64,000 nucleotides of DNA from Eriocheir sinensis (taxonomy: Eukaryota > Arthropoda > Malacostraca > Decapoda > Varunidae): NCBI RefSeq assembly GCF_024679095.1, contig NW_026111618.1:251501-315500 (forward strand), in the 5' to 3' direction. This document shows positions 1 to 17,860 of the stretch, piece after piece. Both the position numbers and the translations under genes were made by a program. Every line of letters starts with the position of its first letter. Position 1 is the first letter of the stretch. The notes below the pieces were generated by a model that saw only the letters and a list, made by a program, of their open reading frames with translations, was not told the DNA's origin and searched no databases.

Positions 1-455
1 TTTATGTTTATTTGTATATATATTTTTATATAAATTTACATTATTTTATGTGTATTTTGTACATATATTTTTTTACAAATCTACCTTATTTTATGTTTAT
101 TTTGTATGTGTAATTTTTGTATATTTATATTTATCCAAATACACATTCTTTTATTGGTATTTTGTTTATTTATTTTAATTCGAATTTACATTATTTTGTG
201 TATTTTGTATACATTTTTTTATACGTATTTACTTAATTTTAAGTGTATTTTGTATATATATTTTTATAGAAATCTACGTTTTTTTATTTGTATTCGTATA
301 TATATTTTGAAACAAATTTACATTGTTTTATATGTATTTTTGCATATCTCTTTCAATACAAATTTACCTTATTGTATGTGCATTTTGTATATTTATTTCA
401 ATGCAAATTTAAATATTTTATGTGTATTTTGGTATAGATATTTTTATAAGATTAC
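1..455 (+). repeat. Block 1: sense monomers, end of a J2 superunit
   Basis: T-rich orientation. Two or three type II/III monomers lead to P (CACATTC near 143), then A (with the AATTCGAATTTAC variant), B, C, D, E, F and G. It ends at J2 (ATAAGATTAC). The same stretch recurs almost base for base at 2,684-3,135 and 38,470-38,928. Confidence 0.8.
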
Positions 456-1700
456 AAAAATTTGAATAAAAATATATACAAAAAAAACAAAAAAATAAAT
501 TTCAATTTGTATGAAAATAGATATACAAAATACACATATAATTAGTTAAATTTGTATTTAAATACATGTACAAAATACACATAAAATAATGTAAATTTGT
601 ATGAAATGAAAACAAATTCACATAAAATTCACGTCAAAATAAATAAACAAAATATCAATAAAAGAATGTGTATTTGTATGAAAATAGATATACAAAATAC
701 ACATAAAATAGCCTAAATTTGTATCAAACTATATAAGAAAATACACAAAAATATTTTAAATTTGTATGAAAATAAATATACAAAATACACATAAAATTAG
801 GTAAATTTGTATTGAAATACATACACAAAATACACATAAAATAATGTAAATTTGAATGAAAATACATAAACAAATACACTTAAAATAATGTAAATTTGTA
901 TAAAAAAATATGTACAAAACACAAATAGAATAATGTAAAATCGTATCAAAATAAATACACAGAATATTAATAAAATAATGTAAATTTGTATGAAAATAAA
1001 GAAGCAAAATACCCATAAAATAACGCATTTTTTTTGTTTATAAAAATATATATACCAAAATACACATCAAAAAATTAAATTTGTATTAAAATAAATATAC
1101 AAAAAACACATACAATAAGGTAAATTTGTATTGAAATAGATATGCAAAATACATATAAAACAATGTAAATTTGTTTCAAAATATATATACGAATACACAT
1201 AAAATAACGTAGATTTCTATAAAAATATATATACAAAATACACATAAAATGAAGTAAATACGTATAAAAAAATGTATACAAAATACAAATAAAATAATGT
1301 AAATTCGAATCAAAATAAATAAACAAAATACCAATAAAAGAATGTGTATTTGTATAAATATAAATATACAAAATACACATAAAATAACGTAAATTTATAT
1401 AAAACTATATACAAAAATACACAGAAGTAGTTAAATTTGTATGAAAATATATACAAAATACACACAAAATAAGCTAAATTTGAATTGAAATATATATACA
1501 AAATACATGAAATAAAGTAAATTTGTATCATAATATTTATACAAATACAGATATAATAACGTAAATTTGTATGAAAATATATAAACAAAATACACATTAA
1601 ATAATGTAAATACGTATAAAATATGTACAAAATACATATAATCATGTAATTGTATCAAAATAAACAAAATACCAATAAAATAATATAAATTTGTATGAGT
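456..1700 (-). repeat. Block 2: antisense monomers with a 15-mer HOR
   Basis: A-rich orientation from J2 to J1. Begins with an A-run segment and AATTAGTTAAATTTG monomers, then a full 15-mer HOR between two GAATG landmarks (664 and 1,340; 676 bp) with a J/K hybrid monomer near 900. Type II monomers with AGCTAAATTTGAATTG follow to J1. Confidence 0.8.
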
Positions 1701-1970
1701 AAACGTGTATGTTGCATATTTTTTCAATACAAATTTATCTTATTATATACGCATTTTGTATATTAATTTAAATACAAATTTAATTATTCGATGTGTATTT
1801 TTGTATCAGTATTTTTATAAACATATGCTTTATTTGATGGGTATTTTGCATATTTATTTTCATAGAAATTTACTTTATTTTAATGATATTCTGCTCATTC
1901 ATTTTGATACGAGTTGACTTTATTCTATGTGTATTTTGTATATTTTTCATACTAGTTTACTTTATTTTAT
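1701..1970 (+). repeat. Block 3: short sense block between J1 and J8
   Basis: Six monomers starting with the E-like core TGCATATTTTTTCAATAC, then F-like (CGCATTTTGTATATTAAT), G-, H- and I-like copies. Ends where ATTTTATG joins TTTAAAATATGTAC (J8). Blocks 3 and 4 form a mini-unit of about 368 bp that recurs inverted at 15,536-15,900 and 60,771-61,130. Confidence 0.75.
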
Positions 1971-2068
1971 GTTTAAAATATGTACAAAATACACATATCA
2001 TCATGTAATTCGTATCAAAATAAATAAACAAAATACCAATAAAATAATATAAATTTGTATGAGTAAAC
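1971..2068 (-). repeat. Block 4: two antisense monomers
   Basis: Only about two A-rich monomers, with the type II marker CATGTAATTCGTATC, lying between J8 and the second J1 copy. Reverse-complement counterpart of 15,536-15,632 and 60,771-60,868. Confidence 0.72.
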
Positions 2069-3135
2069 GTGTATGTTGCATATTTTTTCAATACACATTT
2101 ACCTTATATACGTATTTTGTATATTAATTTTAATACAAATCTAATTATTCGATGTGTATTTTGTATCTGTATTTTTATAAACATCTGCTTTATTTTTGTG
2201 TATTTTGCATCTTTATTTTCATACAAATTTACATTATTTTATTGATATTCTGCTCATTCATTTTGATACGAATTGACATTATTCTATGTGTATTTTGTAT
2301 ATATTTTTCATACAAATTTACGTTATTTTATGTGTATTTGTTTATTTATTTTGACACAAATTTACAATATTTTATGGGTATTTTGTATATACATTTCAAA
2401 AGAAATTTACCTAGTTTTATGTGTATTTTGTATATCTATTTTCATACAAACTCAAATTATTTCTATGTATTTTTGTATATATTTTAATACAAATTTTAGT
2501 TATGTTATGTGTATTTTGTAAATTTATTTTCATTCAAATATATATTATTTTATTGGTGTTTTGTTGATTTATATTGATACGAATTTACATTATTTTATAT
2601 GTACTTTGTATATATATTTTTATACGCTTTTACATTATTTAATTTTTATTTTGAATATATATTTTTATACAAATTCATGGTATTTTATGTGTATTTGTAT
2701 ATATATTTTTATATAAATTTACATTATTTTATGTGTATTTTGTACATATATATTTTTACAAATCTACCTTATTTTATGTTTATTTTGTATGTGTATTTTG
2801 TATATTTATATTTATCCAAATACACATTCTTTTATTGGTATCTTGTTTATTTATTTTAATTCGAATTTACATTATTTTATGTGTATTTTGTATACATTTT
2901 TTTATACGTATTTACTTAATTTTAAGTGTATTTTGTATATATATTTTTATAGAAATCTACGTTTTTTTATTTGTATTCGTATCTATATTTTGAAACAAAT
3001 TTACATTGTTTTATATGTATTTTTGCATATCTCTTTCAGTACAAATTTACCTTATTGTATGTGCATTTTGTATATTTATTTCAATGCAAATTTAAATATT
3101 TTATGTGTATTTTGGTATATATATTTTTATAAGAT
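2069..3135 (+). repeat. Block 5: sense monomers, J1 to J2
   Basis: Starts with the E-like J1 flank and runs through F-, G-, H- and I-like monomers, then copies marked GACACAAATTTACAA, AAAAGAAATTTACC and ACGCTTTTACATT. The last 450 bp (from about 2,684) repeat the window's first 455 bp. Ends at J2 (ATAAGATTACG). Confidence 0.8.
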
Positions 3136-6500
<3,365 letters not shown>

Positions 6501-7129
6501 ACACACGTATATCTATTTCAATACAAATTTTCTTTATTGTATGTGCCTTTTGTATATTTATTTTGATGCAAATTTAATTATTTTATGTGCATTTTTGTAT
6601 ATATATTTTTAAACAAATATGCGTTATTATATGGGTATTTTGCATCTTTATTTTCATACAAATTTACATTATTTTTTTGATTGTCTGTTTATTTATTTTG
6701 ATACGATTTTACGTTATTCTGTGTATTTTGTATATATATTTTTAGACATATATACATTATTTAATGTATATTTTGTACATATATTTTATGGAAATTTACG
6801 TTATCTTATGTGTATTTGTTTATATATGTTCATACAAAGTTACATTATTTTATGTGTATTTTGTATATGTATTCCAATAAAAATTTGCGTAATTTCATTT
6901 GTATTTTGCATATCTATTTTCAAACAAATTTAAATTATTTTTGTGTATTTTTGTATTATTTTTATACAATTTTTTTTTTTTTTTGTATTTTGTATATATA
7001 TTTTCCTACACATATACATTCTTTTAGAGGAAATTTTGTTTATTTATTTTGATACGAATTTACATTATTTTATGTGTATTTTGTATATATATTTTTATAT
7101 GTATTTACATTATTTTATGTGTATTTTGT

Positions 7130-8478
<1,349 letters not shown>

Positions 8479-8499
8479 CAAGTAAACATTCTTTTATTG

Positions 8500-9730
8500 G
8501 CATTTAGTTTATTTATTTTGATACGAATTTACTTCATTTTATGTGTATTTTGTATATATATTTTATAGAAATCTACGTTATTTTATGTGTATTCGTATGT
8601 ATATTTTGAAACAAATTTACATTGTTTTATATGTATTTTGCATATCTATTTCAATACAAATTTACCTTATTGTATGTGCATTTTGTATATTTATTGTAAT
8701 ACAAATTTAAATATTTTATGTGCATTTTGGTATATATATTTTCATAAAAAATGCGTTGTTTTATGGGTATTTTGCATCTTTATTTTCATACAAATTTACA
8801 TTATTTTATTAATATTCTGTGTATTTATTTTGATACTATTTTACATTATTCTTTTTGTGTTATGTATATATTTTTTTATACATATTTACATTATTTAATG
8901 TGTATTTTCTATATATATATTTCATACAAATTTTCGTTATTTTAAGTGTATTTGTTTATATATTTTTATTCAAATTTACATTATTTTATGTGTATTTTGT
9001 ATATGTATTTCAATAGAAATTTACTTAATTCGCATCAAAATAAATAAACAAAATATCAATAAAAGAACGTGTATTTGTATGAAAATAGATATACAAAATA
9101 CACATAAAATATTGTAAATTTGTATAAAACTCTATTAAAAAAATACACAAATTTTTTTTAAATTTGTATAAAAATATATATACAAAATACACATAAAACT
9201 AGTTAAATTTCTATTGAAATACATATACAAAATACACATAAAATAATGTAAATTTGAATGAAAATATATAAACAAATACACTTAAAATAACGTAAATTTG
9301 TGTGAAATATATATAGAAAATACACATTATATAATGTAAATATGTATAAAAAAATATATACAAAACACAAATAGAATAATGTAAAATAGTATCAAAATAA
9401 ATACACAGAATATTAATAAAATAATGTAAATTTGTATGAAAATAAAGATGCAAAATACCCATAAGACAACGCATTTTTTATGAAAATATATATTACAATA
9501 AATATACCAAGTGCACATACAATAAGGTAAATTTGTATTGAGATAGATATGAAAAATACACATAAAACAATGTAAATTTGTTTCAAAATATATATACGAA
9601 TACACATAAAATAACGTAGATTTCTATAAAAATATATATACAAAATACACATAAAATGAAGTAAATACGTATAGGAAAATGTATACAAAATACACATAAA
9701 ATAATGTAAACTCGTATCAAAATAAATAAA
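8500..9730. repeat. Inverted repeat, ~510-bp arms, ~200-bp spacer
   Basis: Sense monomers A-M at about 8,500-9,010 are mirrored by antisense monomers at about 9,215-9,730. The G-H boundary ATGCGTTGTTTTATGGG at 8,751 pairs with its complement ending at 9,474, and GATACGAATTTAC near 8,520 pairs with its complement near 9,715. Both place the centre near 9,115. Confidence 0.75.
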
Positions 9731-9940
9731 CTAAATGACAAAAATAATTAAATTTGTATGAAAATAGATATACAAAAGACACATAAAATAAGCTAAATTT
9801 GAATTGAAATAAATATAGAAAATACATAAAATAATGTAAATTTGTATCAAAATATATATTCAAATACACATATATTAAAATTAATATACAAAATGCGTAT
9901 ATAATAAGGTAAATTTGTATTGAAAAAATATGCAACATGC
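9028..9940 (-). repeat. Block 8: antisense, copy of 58.6-59.6 kb
   Basis: A-rich orientation, order P, O, N, M, L, K, J, I, H, G/F, E, D, C, B, A, then type II monomers to J1. Colinear with 58,560-59,585 but with two deletions: about one monomer inside G-F near 9,495, and about 110 bp near 9,735 that removes the A-P boundary. Confidence 0.8.
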
Positions 9941-11210
9941 AACGTTTACTCATACAAATTTATATTATTTTATTGGTATTTTGTTTATTTATTTTGATAC
10001 GAATTACATGATTATATGTGTATTTTGTACATATTTTTTATACGTATTTACATTATTTAATGTGTATTTTGTTTATATATTTTCATACAAATTTACGTTA
10101 TTATATGTGTATTTGTATAAATATTTTGATACAAATTTACTTTATTTCATGTATTTTGTATATATATTTCAATTCAAATTTAGCTTATTTCGTGTGTATT
10201 TTGTATATATTTTCATTCAAATTTAATTACTTCTGTGTATTTTTGTATATAGTTTTATATAAATTTACGTTATTTTATGTGTATTTTGTATATTTATATT
10301 TATACAAATACACATTCTTTTATTGGTATTTTGTTTATTTATTTTGACACGAATTTACATTATTTTATGTGTATTTTGTATACATTTTTTTATACGTATT
10401 TACTTCATTTTATGTGTATTTTGTATATATATTTTTATAGAAATCTACGTTATTATATGTGTATTCGTATATATATTTTGAAACAAATTTACATTTTTTT
10501 TATATGTATTTTGCATATCTATTTCAATACAAATTTACCTTATTGTATGTGTTTTTTGTATATTTATTTTAATACAAATTTAATTTTTTGATGTGTATTT
10601 TGGTATATATATTTTTATAAATAAAAAAATGCGTTATTTTATGGGTATTTTGCTTCTTTATTTTCATACAAATCTACATTATTTTATTAATATTCTGTGT
10701 ATTTATTTTGATACGATTTTACATTATTCTATTTGTGTTTTGTACATATTTTTTATACAAATTTACGTTATTTTAAGTGTACTTGTTTATGTATTTTCAT
10801 TCAAATTTACATTATTTTATGTGAATTTTGTGTATGTATTTCAATACAAATTTACCTAATTTTATGTGTATTTTGTATATTTATTTTCATACAATTTTTT
10901 AAAAAAATTTTGTGTATTTTTGTATATAGTTTGATACAAATTTAGGTTATTTTATGTGTATTTTGTATATCTATTTTCATACAAATACACATTCTTTTAT
11001 TGATATTTTGTTTATTTATTTTGACGCGAATTTTATGTGAATTTGTTTTCATTTCATACAAATTTACATTATTTTATGTGTATTTTGTACATGTATTTAA
11101 ATACAAATTTAACTAATTATATGTGTATTTTATATATCTATTTTCATACAAATTGAAATTTATTTTTTTGTTTTTTTGTATATATTTTTATTCAAATTTT
11201 CGTAATCTTA
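9941..11210 (+). repeat. Block 9: sense half of superunit copy 1
   Basis: J1 in complement form (CAACGTTTACTCATAC), then type II monomers (GAATTACATGATTATATGTG, AATTTAGCTTATTTCG, TTACTTCTGTG), P at 10,311, a 15-mer HOR to the next P at 10,988 (677 bp), then A with GACGCGAATTTTATGTG, and J2 (TTTTCGTAATCTTATAAAAA). Confidence 0.82.
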
Positions 11211-11785
11211 TAAAAATATATATACCAAAATACACATAAAATATTTAAATTTGCGTTGAAATAAATAATTATACAAAATGCACATACAATAAGGTAAATT
11301 TGTATTGAAAGAGATATGTAAAAATACATATAAAACAATGTAAATTTGTTTCAAAATATATATACGAATACATATAAAAAAACGTAGATTTCTATAAAAA
11401 TATATATACAAAATACACATAAAATTAAGTAAATACGTATAAAAATGTATACAAAATACACATAAAATAATGTAAATTCAATTAAATAAATAAACAAAAT
11501 ACCAATAAAAGAATGTGTATTTGGATAAATATAAATATACAAAATACACATACAAAATAAACATAAAATAAGGTAGATTTGTAAAAATATATGTAATACA
11601 CATAAATAATGTAAATTTATATAAAAATATATATACAAATACACATAAAATACCATGAATTTGTATAAAAATATATATTCAAAATAAATATTAAATAATG
11701 TAAAAGCGTATAAAAATATATATACAAATACAGATACAAAAATACACATCGAATAATTAAATTTGTATTAAAAAAATATGCAACA
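11211..11785 (-). repeat. Block 10: antisense half of superunit copy 1
   Basis: G, F (with ATAAATAATTATAC insertion near 11,262), E, D, C, B, A, P, then monomers marked AAGGTAGATTTGTAAAAA, CCATGAATTTGTATAAAA and GTAAAAGCGTATAAAA, ending in a shortened J1 near 11,785. Confidence 0.8.
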
Positions 11786-13005
11786 TACACGTTTACTCAT
11801 ACAAATTTATATTATTTTATTGGTATTTTGTTTATTTATTTTGATACGAGTTACATGATTATATGTGTATTTTTTACATATTTTTTATACGTATTTACAT
11901 TATTTAATGTGTATTTTGTTTATATATTTTCATACAAATTTACGTTATTATATGTGTATTTGTATCAATATTTTGATACAAATTTACTTTATTTCATGTA
12001 TTTTGTATATATATTTCAATTCAAATTTAGCTTATTTTGTGTGTATTTTGTATATATTTTCATACAAATTTAATTACTTCTGTGTATTTTTGTATATAGT
12101 TTTATATAAATTTACGTTATTTTATGTGTATTTTGTATATTTATATTTATACAAATACACATTCTTTTATTGGTATTTTGTTTATTTTTTTTGATTAGAA
12201 TTTACATTATTTTATGTGTTTTTTGTATACATTTTTTTATACGTATTTACTTCATTTTCTGTGTTTTTTGTATATATATTTTTATAGAAATCTACGTTAT
12301 TTTATGTGTATTCGTATATATATTTTGAAACAAATTTACATTGTTCTATATGAATTTTGCATATCTATTTCAATACAAATTTACCTTATTGTATGTGTTT
12401 TTTGTATATTTATTTTAACACAAATTTAATTTTTTGATGTGTATTTTGGTATATATATTTTTATAAATAAAAAAATGCGTTATTTTATGGGTATTTTGCT
12501 TCTTTATTTTCATACAAATTTACATTATTTTATTAATATTCTGTGTATTTATTTTGATACGATTTTACATTATTCTATTTGTGTTTTGTACATATTTTTT
12601 TATACAAATTTACGTTATTTTAAGTGTATTTGTTTATGTATTTTCATTCAAATTTACATTATTTTATGTGTATTTTGTATATGTATTTCAATACAAATTT
12701 ACCTAATTTTATGTGTATTTTTGTATATAGTTTGATACAAATTTAGGTTATTTTATGTGTATTTTGTATATCTATTTTCATACAAATACACATTCTTTTA
12801 TTGATATTTTGTTTATTTATTTTGACGCGAATTTTATGTGAATTTGTTTTCATTTCATACAAATTTACATTATTTTATGTGTATTTTGTACATGTATTTA
12901 TATACAAATTTAACGAATTATATGTGTATTTTGTATATCTATTTTCATACAAATTGAAATTTATTTTTTTTGTTTTTTCTATATATTTTTATTCAAATTT
13001 TCGTA
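11786..13005 (+). repeat. Block 11: sense half of superunit copy 2
   Basis: Same order as block 9. The distance between P landmarks is 631 bp (12,160 to 12,791), 46 bp shorter than in copy 1, because monomer N is missing: M (CCTAATTTTATGTG) is followed directly by O (TATATAGTTTGATAC). Confidence 0.82.
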
Positions 13006-13640
13006 ATCTTATAAAAATATATATACCAAAATACACATAAAATATTTAAATTTGCATTGAAATAAATATACAAAATGCACATACAATAAGGTAAATTTGT
13101 ATTGAAAGAGATATGCAAAAATACATATAAAACAATGTAAATTTGTTTCAAAATATATATACGAATACAAAAAAAAAAAACGTAGATTTATATAAAAATA
13201 TATATACAAAATACACATAAAATTAAGTAAATACGTATAAAAAAATGTATACAAAATACACATAAAATAATGTAAATTCGAATTAAAATAAATAAACAAA
13301 ATACCAATAAAAGAATGTGTATTTGGATAAATATAAATATACAAAATACACATACAAAATAAACATAAAATAAGGTAGATTTGTAAAAAAATATATGTAC
13401 AAAATACACATAAAATAATGTAAATTTATATAAAAATATATATACAAATACACATAAAATACCATGAATTGGTATAAAAATATATATTCAAAATAAATAT
13501 TAAATAATGTAAAAGCGTAATAAAATATATATACAAATACAGATACAAAAATACACATCGAATAATTAAATTTTTATTAAAATTAATATACAAAATGCGT
13601 ATATAATAAGGTAAATTTGTATTGAACAAATATGCAACAT
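13006..13640 (-). repeat. Block 12: antisense half of superunit copy 2
   Basis: From J2 to J1. Same monomer order as block 10, with an A-run replacing the usual ACACATAAAATAACG of monomer D near 13,170. J1 here reads GCAACATACAATTTTACTC, a diverged copy. Confidence 0.8.
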
Positions 13641-14897
13641 ACAATTTTACTCATACAAATTTATATTATTTTATTGGTATTTTGTTTATTTATTTTGATA
13701 CGAATTACATGATTATATGTATTTTTACATATTTGATACGTATTTACATTATTTAATGTGTATTTTGTTTATATATTTTCATACAAATTTACGTTATTAT
13801 ATGTGTATTTGTATCAATATTTTGATACAAATTTACTTTATTTCATGTATTTTGTATATATATTTCAATTCAAATTTAGCTTATTTTGTGTGCATTTTGT
13901 ATATATTTTCATACAAATTTAATTTCTTCTGTGTATTTTTGTATATAGTTTTATATAAATTTACGTTATTTTATGTGTATTTTGTATATTTATATTTATA
14001 CAAATACACATTCTTTTATTGGTATTTTGTTTATTTATTTTGATACGAATTTACATTATTTTATGTGTTTTTTGTATACATTTTTTTATACGTATTTACT
14101 TCATTTTCTGTGTATTTTGTATGTATATTTTTATAGAAATCTACGTTATTTTATGTGTATTCGTATATATATTTTGAACCAAATTTACATTGTTCTATAT
14201 GTATTTTGCATATCTATTTCAATACAAATTTACCTTATTGTATGTGTTTTTTGTATATTTATTTTAACACAAATTTAATTTTTTGATGTGTATTTTGGTA
14301 TATATATTTTTAAAATAAAAAAAATGCGTTATTTTATGGGTATTTTGCTTCTTTATTTTCATACAAATTTACATTATTTTATTAATATTCTGTGTATTTA
14401 TTTTGATACGATTTTACATTATTCTATTTGTGTTTTGTACATATTTTTTTATACAAATTTACGTTATTTTAGGTGTATTTGTTTATGTATTTTCATTCAA
14501 ATTTACATTATTTTATGTGTATTTTGTGTATGTATTTCAATACAAATTTACCTAATTTTATGTATTTTGTATATTTATTTTCATACAAATTTAAAATATT
14601 TTTGTGTATTTTTGTATATAGTTTGATACAAATTTAGGTTATTTTATGTGTATTTTCTATATCTATTTTCATACAAATACACATTCTTTTATTGATATTT
14701 TGTTTATTTATTTTGACGCGAATTTTATGTGAATTTGTTTTCATTTCATACAAATTTACATTATTTGATGTGTATTTTGTACATGTATTTAAATACAAAT
14801 TTAACTAATTATATGTGTATTTTGTATATCTATTTTCATACAAATTGAAATTTATTTTTTTTGTTTTTTTCTATATATTTTTATTCAAATTATCGTA
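13641..14897 (+). repeat. Block 13: sense half of superunit copy 3
   Basis: Type II monomers, then a 15-mer HOR between P landmarks at 14,009 and 14,682 (673 bp), with N present and a J/K hybrid near 14,445. Ends at J2, here with ATTATCGTAATCTTATTAAA. Confidence 0.82.
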
Positions 14898-15535
14898 ATC
14901 TTATTAAAATATATATACCAAAATACACATAAGATATTTAAATTTGCATTGAAATAAATATACAAAATGCACATACAATAAGGTAAATTTGTATTGAAAG
15001 AGATATGCAAAAATACATATAAAACAATGTAAATTTGTTTCAAAATATATATACGAATACAAATAAAAAAACGTAGATTTCTATAAAAATATATATACAA
15101 AATACACTTAAAATTAAATAAATACGTATAAAAAAAAAAAAATACAAAATACACATAAAATAATGTAAATTCGAATTAAAATAAATAAACAAAATACCAA
15201 TAAAAGAATGTGTATTTGGATAAATATAAATATACAAAATACACATACAAAATAAACATAAAATAAGGTAGATTTGTAAAAAAAATATATGTACAAAATA
15301 CACATAAAATAATGTAAATTTATATAAAAATATATATACAAATACACATAAAATACCATGAATTTGTATAAAAATATATATTCAAAATAAATATTAAATA
15401 ATGTAAAAGAGTATAAAAATATATATACAAATACAGATTCAAAAATACACATCGAATAATTAAATTTGTATTAAAATTAATATACAAAATGCGTATATAA
15501 TAAGGTAAATTTGTATTGAAAAAATATGCAACATA
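14898..15535 (-). repeat. Block 14: antisense half of superunit copy 3
   Basis: Same order as blocks 10 and 12, with a longer A-run in monomer B near 15,135. Ends in a clean J1 (GCAACATACACGTTTACTC). Confidence 0.8.
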
Positions 15536-15632
15536 CACGTTTACTCATACAAATTTATATTATTTTATTGGTATTTTGTTTATTTATTTTGATACGAATT
15601 ACATGATTATATGTGTATTTTGTACATATTTT
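15536..15632 (+). repeat. Block 15: two sense monomers between J1 and J8
   Basis: A-like and GAATTACATGATTATATGTG monomers only, then J8 (ACATATTTTTAAACATAAAA). First part of a mini-unit of about 365 bp shared with 1,701-2,068 (inverted) and 60,771-61,130. Confidence 0.74.
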
Positions 15633-15900
15633 TAAACATAAAATAACGTAAATTTGTATGAAAAATATCTACAAAATACACATAGAATAATGTCAATTCG
15701 TATCAAAATGAATGAGCAGAATATCAATAAAATAATGTTAATTTGTATGAAAATAAAGATGCAAAATACACAAATAATAAAGCATATGTTTATAAAAATA
15801 CAGATACAAAAATGCACATCGAATAATTAAATTTGTATTAAAATTAATATACAAAATGCGTATATAATAAGGTAAATTTGTATTGAAAAAATATGCAACA
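15633..15900 (-). repeat. Block 16: six antisense monomers, J8 to J1
   Basis: Includes the marker GAATGAGCAGAATATC and the F-like ATGCGTATATAATAAGG, ending in J1 with a single change (CGTTTAGTCATAC). Near-identical to 60,869-61,130. Confidence 0.75.
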
Positions 15901-16922
15901 TACACGTTTAGTCATACAAATTTATATTATTTTATTGGTATTTTGTTTATTTATTTTGATACGAATTACATGATTATATGTGTATTTATGTGTATTCGTA
16001 TATATATTTTAAAACAAATTTACATTGTTTTATATGTATTTTGCATATCTATTTCAATACAAATTTACCTTATTGTATGTGTTTTTTGTATATTTATTTT
16101 AATACAAATTAAATTTTTTTATGTGTATTTGGGATATATATTTAAAAAAAATGCGTTATTTTATGGGTATTTTACTTCTTTATTTTCATACATATTTACA
16201 TTATTTTATTAATATTCTGTGTATTTATTTTGATACGATTTTACATTATTCTATTTGTGTTTTGTACATATTTTTTTTATACAAATTTACGTTATTTTAA
16301 GTGTATTTGTTTATGTATTTTCATTCAAATTTACATTATTTTATGTGTATTTTGTGTATTTATTTCAATACAAATTTACCTAATTTTATGTGAATTTTGT
16401 ATATTTATTTTCATACAAATTTAAAATATTTTTGTGTATTTTTGTATATAGTTTGATACAAATCTAAGTTATTTTATGTGTATTTTGTATATCTATTTTC
16501 TTACAAATACACATTCTTTTATTGATATTTTGTTTATTTATTTTGACGCGAATTTACATTATTTAATGTGTATTTTGTATATATATTTTTATACGTATTT
16601 ACATCATTTCATGTGTATTTTGTATAGTTTTAAACAAATTTATACTATTTAATGTGTATTTTGTATATATATATTTATACAAATACACATTCTTTTATTG
16701 GTATTTTGTTTATTTATTTTGATACTAATTTACATTATTTTATGTGTATTTTGTGTACATTTTTATACGTATTTACTTAATTTTATGTGTATTTTGTATA
16801 TATATTTTTATAGAAATCTACCTTATTTCATGTGTATTCTTATATATATTTTGAAACAAATTTATATTGTTTATATGTATTTTGCATATCTTTTTTTGTG
16901 TATTCTGTATTTATTTTTGTTA
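15901..16922 (+). repeat. Block 17: sense, J1 to J3, with an internal deletion
   Basis: After the GAATTACATGATTATATGTG monomer the array jumps straight to D (ATTTATGTGTATTCG near 15,983), skipping the rest of type II and P, A, B and C found in blocks 9, 11 and 13. Then E-O, P near 16,511, a few monomers, a second P near 16,690, A-E, and J3. Confidence 0.8.
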
Positions 16923-17860
16923 TACATAGAATAATGTAAAATCGTATCAAAATAAGTACACAGAATATCAATAAAATAATTTAAATTTGTATGAAAATAA
17001 AGATGCAAAATACCCATCAGATAAAGCATTTTTTTTTTTAAATACATATACAAAAATACACATTGAATAATTAAATTTGTATTAAAATTAATATACAAAA
17101 TGCACATATACAATAAGGTAAATTTGCATTGAAAAAAAACGCAAAACACAAATAAAACAGTGTAAATTTGTTTCAAAATGTATATACGAATACACATAAA
17201 ATAACGTAGATTTCTATAGAAATATATATACAAAATACACATGAAATTATGTAAATACGTATAAAAATAAATATATAAAATACATATTAAGTAATGTAAA
17301 TTCGTGACAAAATAAATAAACCAAATATCATGAAAAGAATGTGTATTTGTATGAAAATAAATAATAGATAATAAATTTGTATGTAATATATATGCAAAAT
17401 ACATTTAAATAATGTAAATATGTATAAAAAAATATATACAAAAAACAAATAGAATAATGTAAAATCGTATCAAAATAAATACACCGAATATTAATAAAAT
17501 ATTGTAAATTTGTATGAAAATAAAGATGCAAAATTCCCATCAAATAGCGCATTTCTTATAAAAATATATATACCAAAATACACATAAAATATTTAAATTT
17601 GTATTGAAATAAATATACAAAATGCACATACAATAAGGTAAACTTCTATTGAAAGAGATATGCAAAAATACATATAAAACAATGTAAATTTGTTTCAAAA
17701 TATATATACGAATACACAAAATAACGTAGATTTCTATAAAAATATATATACAAAATACACATAAAATTAAGTAAATACGTTTAAAAAAATGTAAACAATA
17801 TACACATAAAATAATGTAAATTCGAAACAAAGTAAATAAACAAAATACCTATAAAAGAAT
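16923..17860 (-). repeat. Block 18: antisense, begins at J3
   Basis: I, H, G, F, E, D, C, B, A with the private marker ATATCATGAAAAGAATG, then AATAATAGATAATAAATTTG, J-A again and a break at CAATAAAAGAATGTATATC. The same combination recurs at 48,469-49,400. Confidence 0.78.

Larger units (their letters stand above)
9941..15535. repeat. Three tandem J1-J2-J1 superunits, ~1.85 kb each
   Basis: J1 recurs at about 9,940, 11,785, 13,640 and 15,535 (spacings 1,845, 1,855 and 1,895); J2 recurs inside at about 11,210, 13,005 and 14,897. Each unit has about 1.25 kb of sense monomers followed by about 0.6 kb of antisense monomers. The unit in tandem is thus itself an inverted composite. Confidence 0.85.

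Noticed and set aside
80..105. Yeast-type replication origin core TTTTATGTTTA here and in other type III or P-leading monomers
   Set aside because: An 11-base AT-rich match is expected often at this composition, and nothing indicates a budding yeast; no supporting elements.
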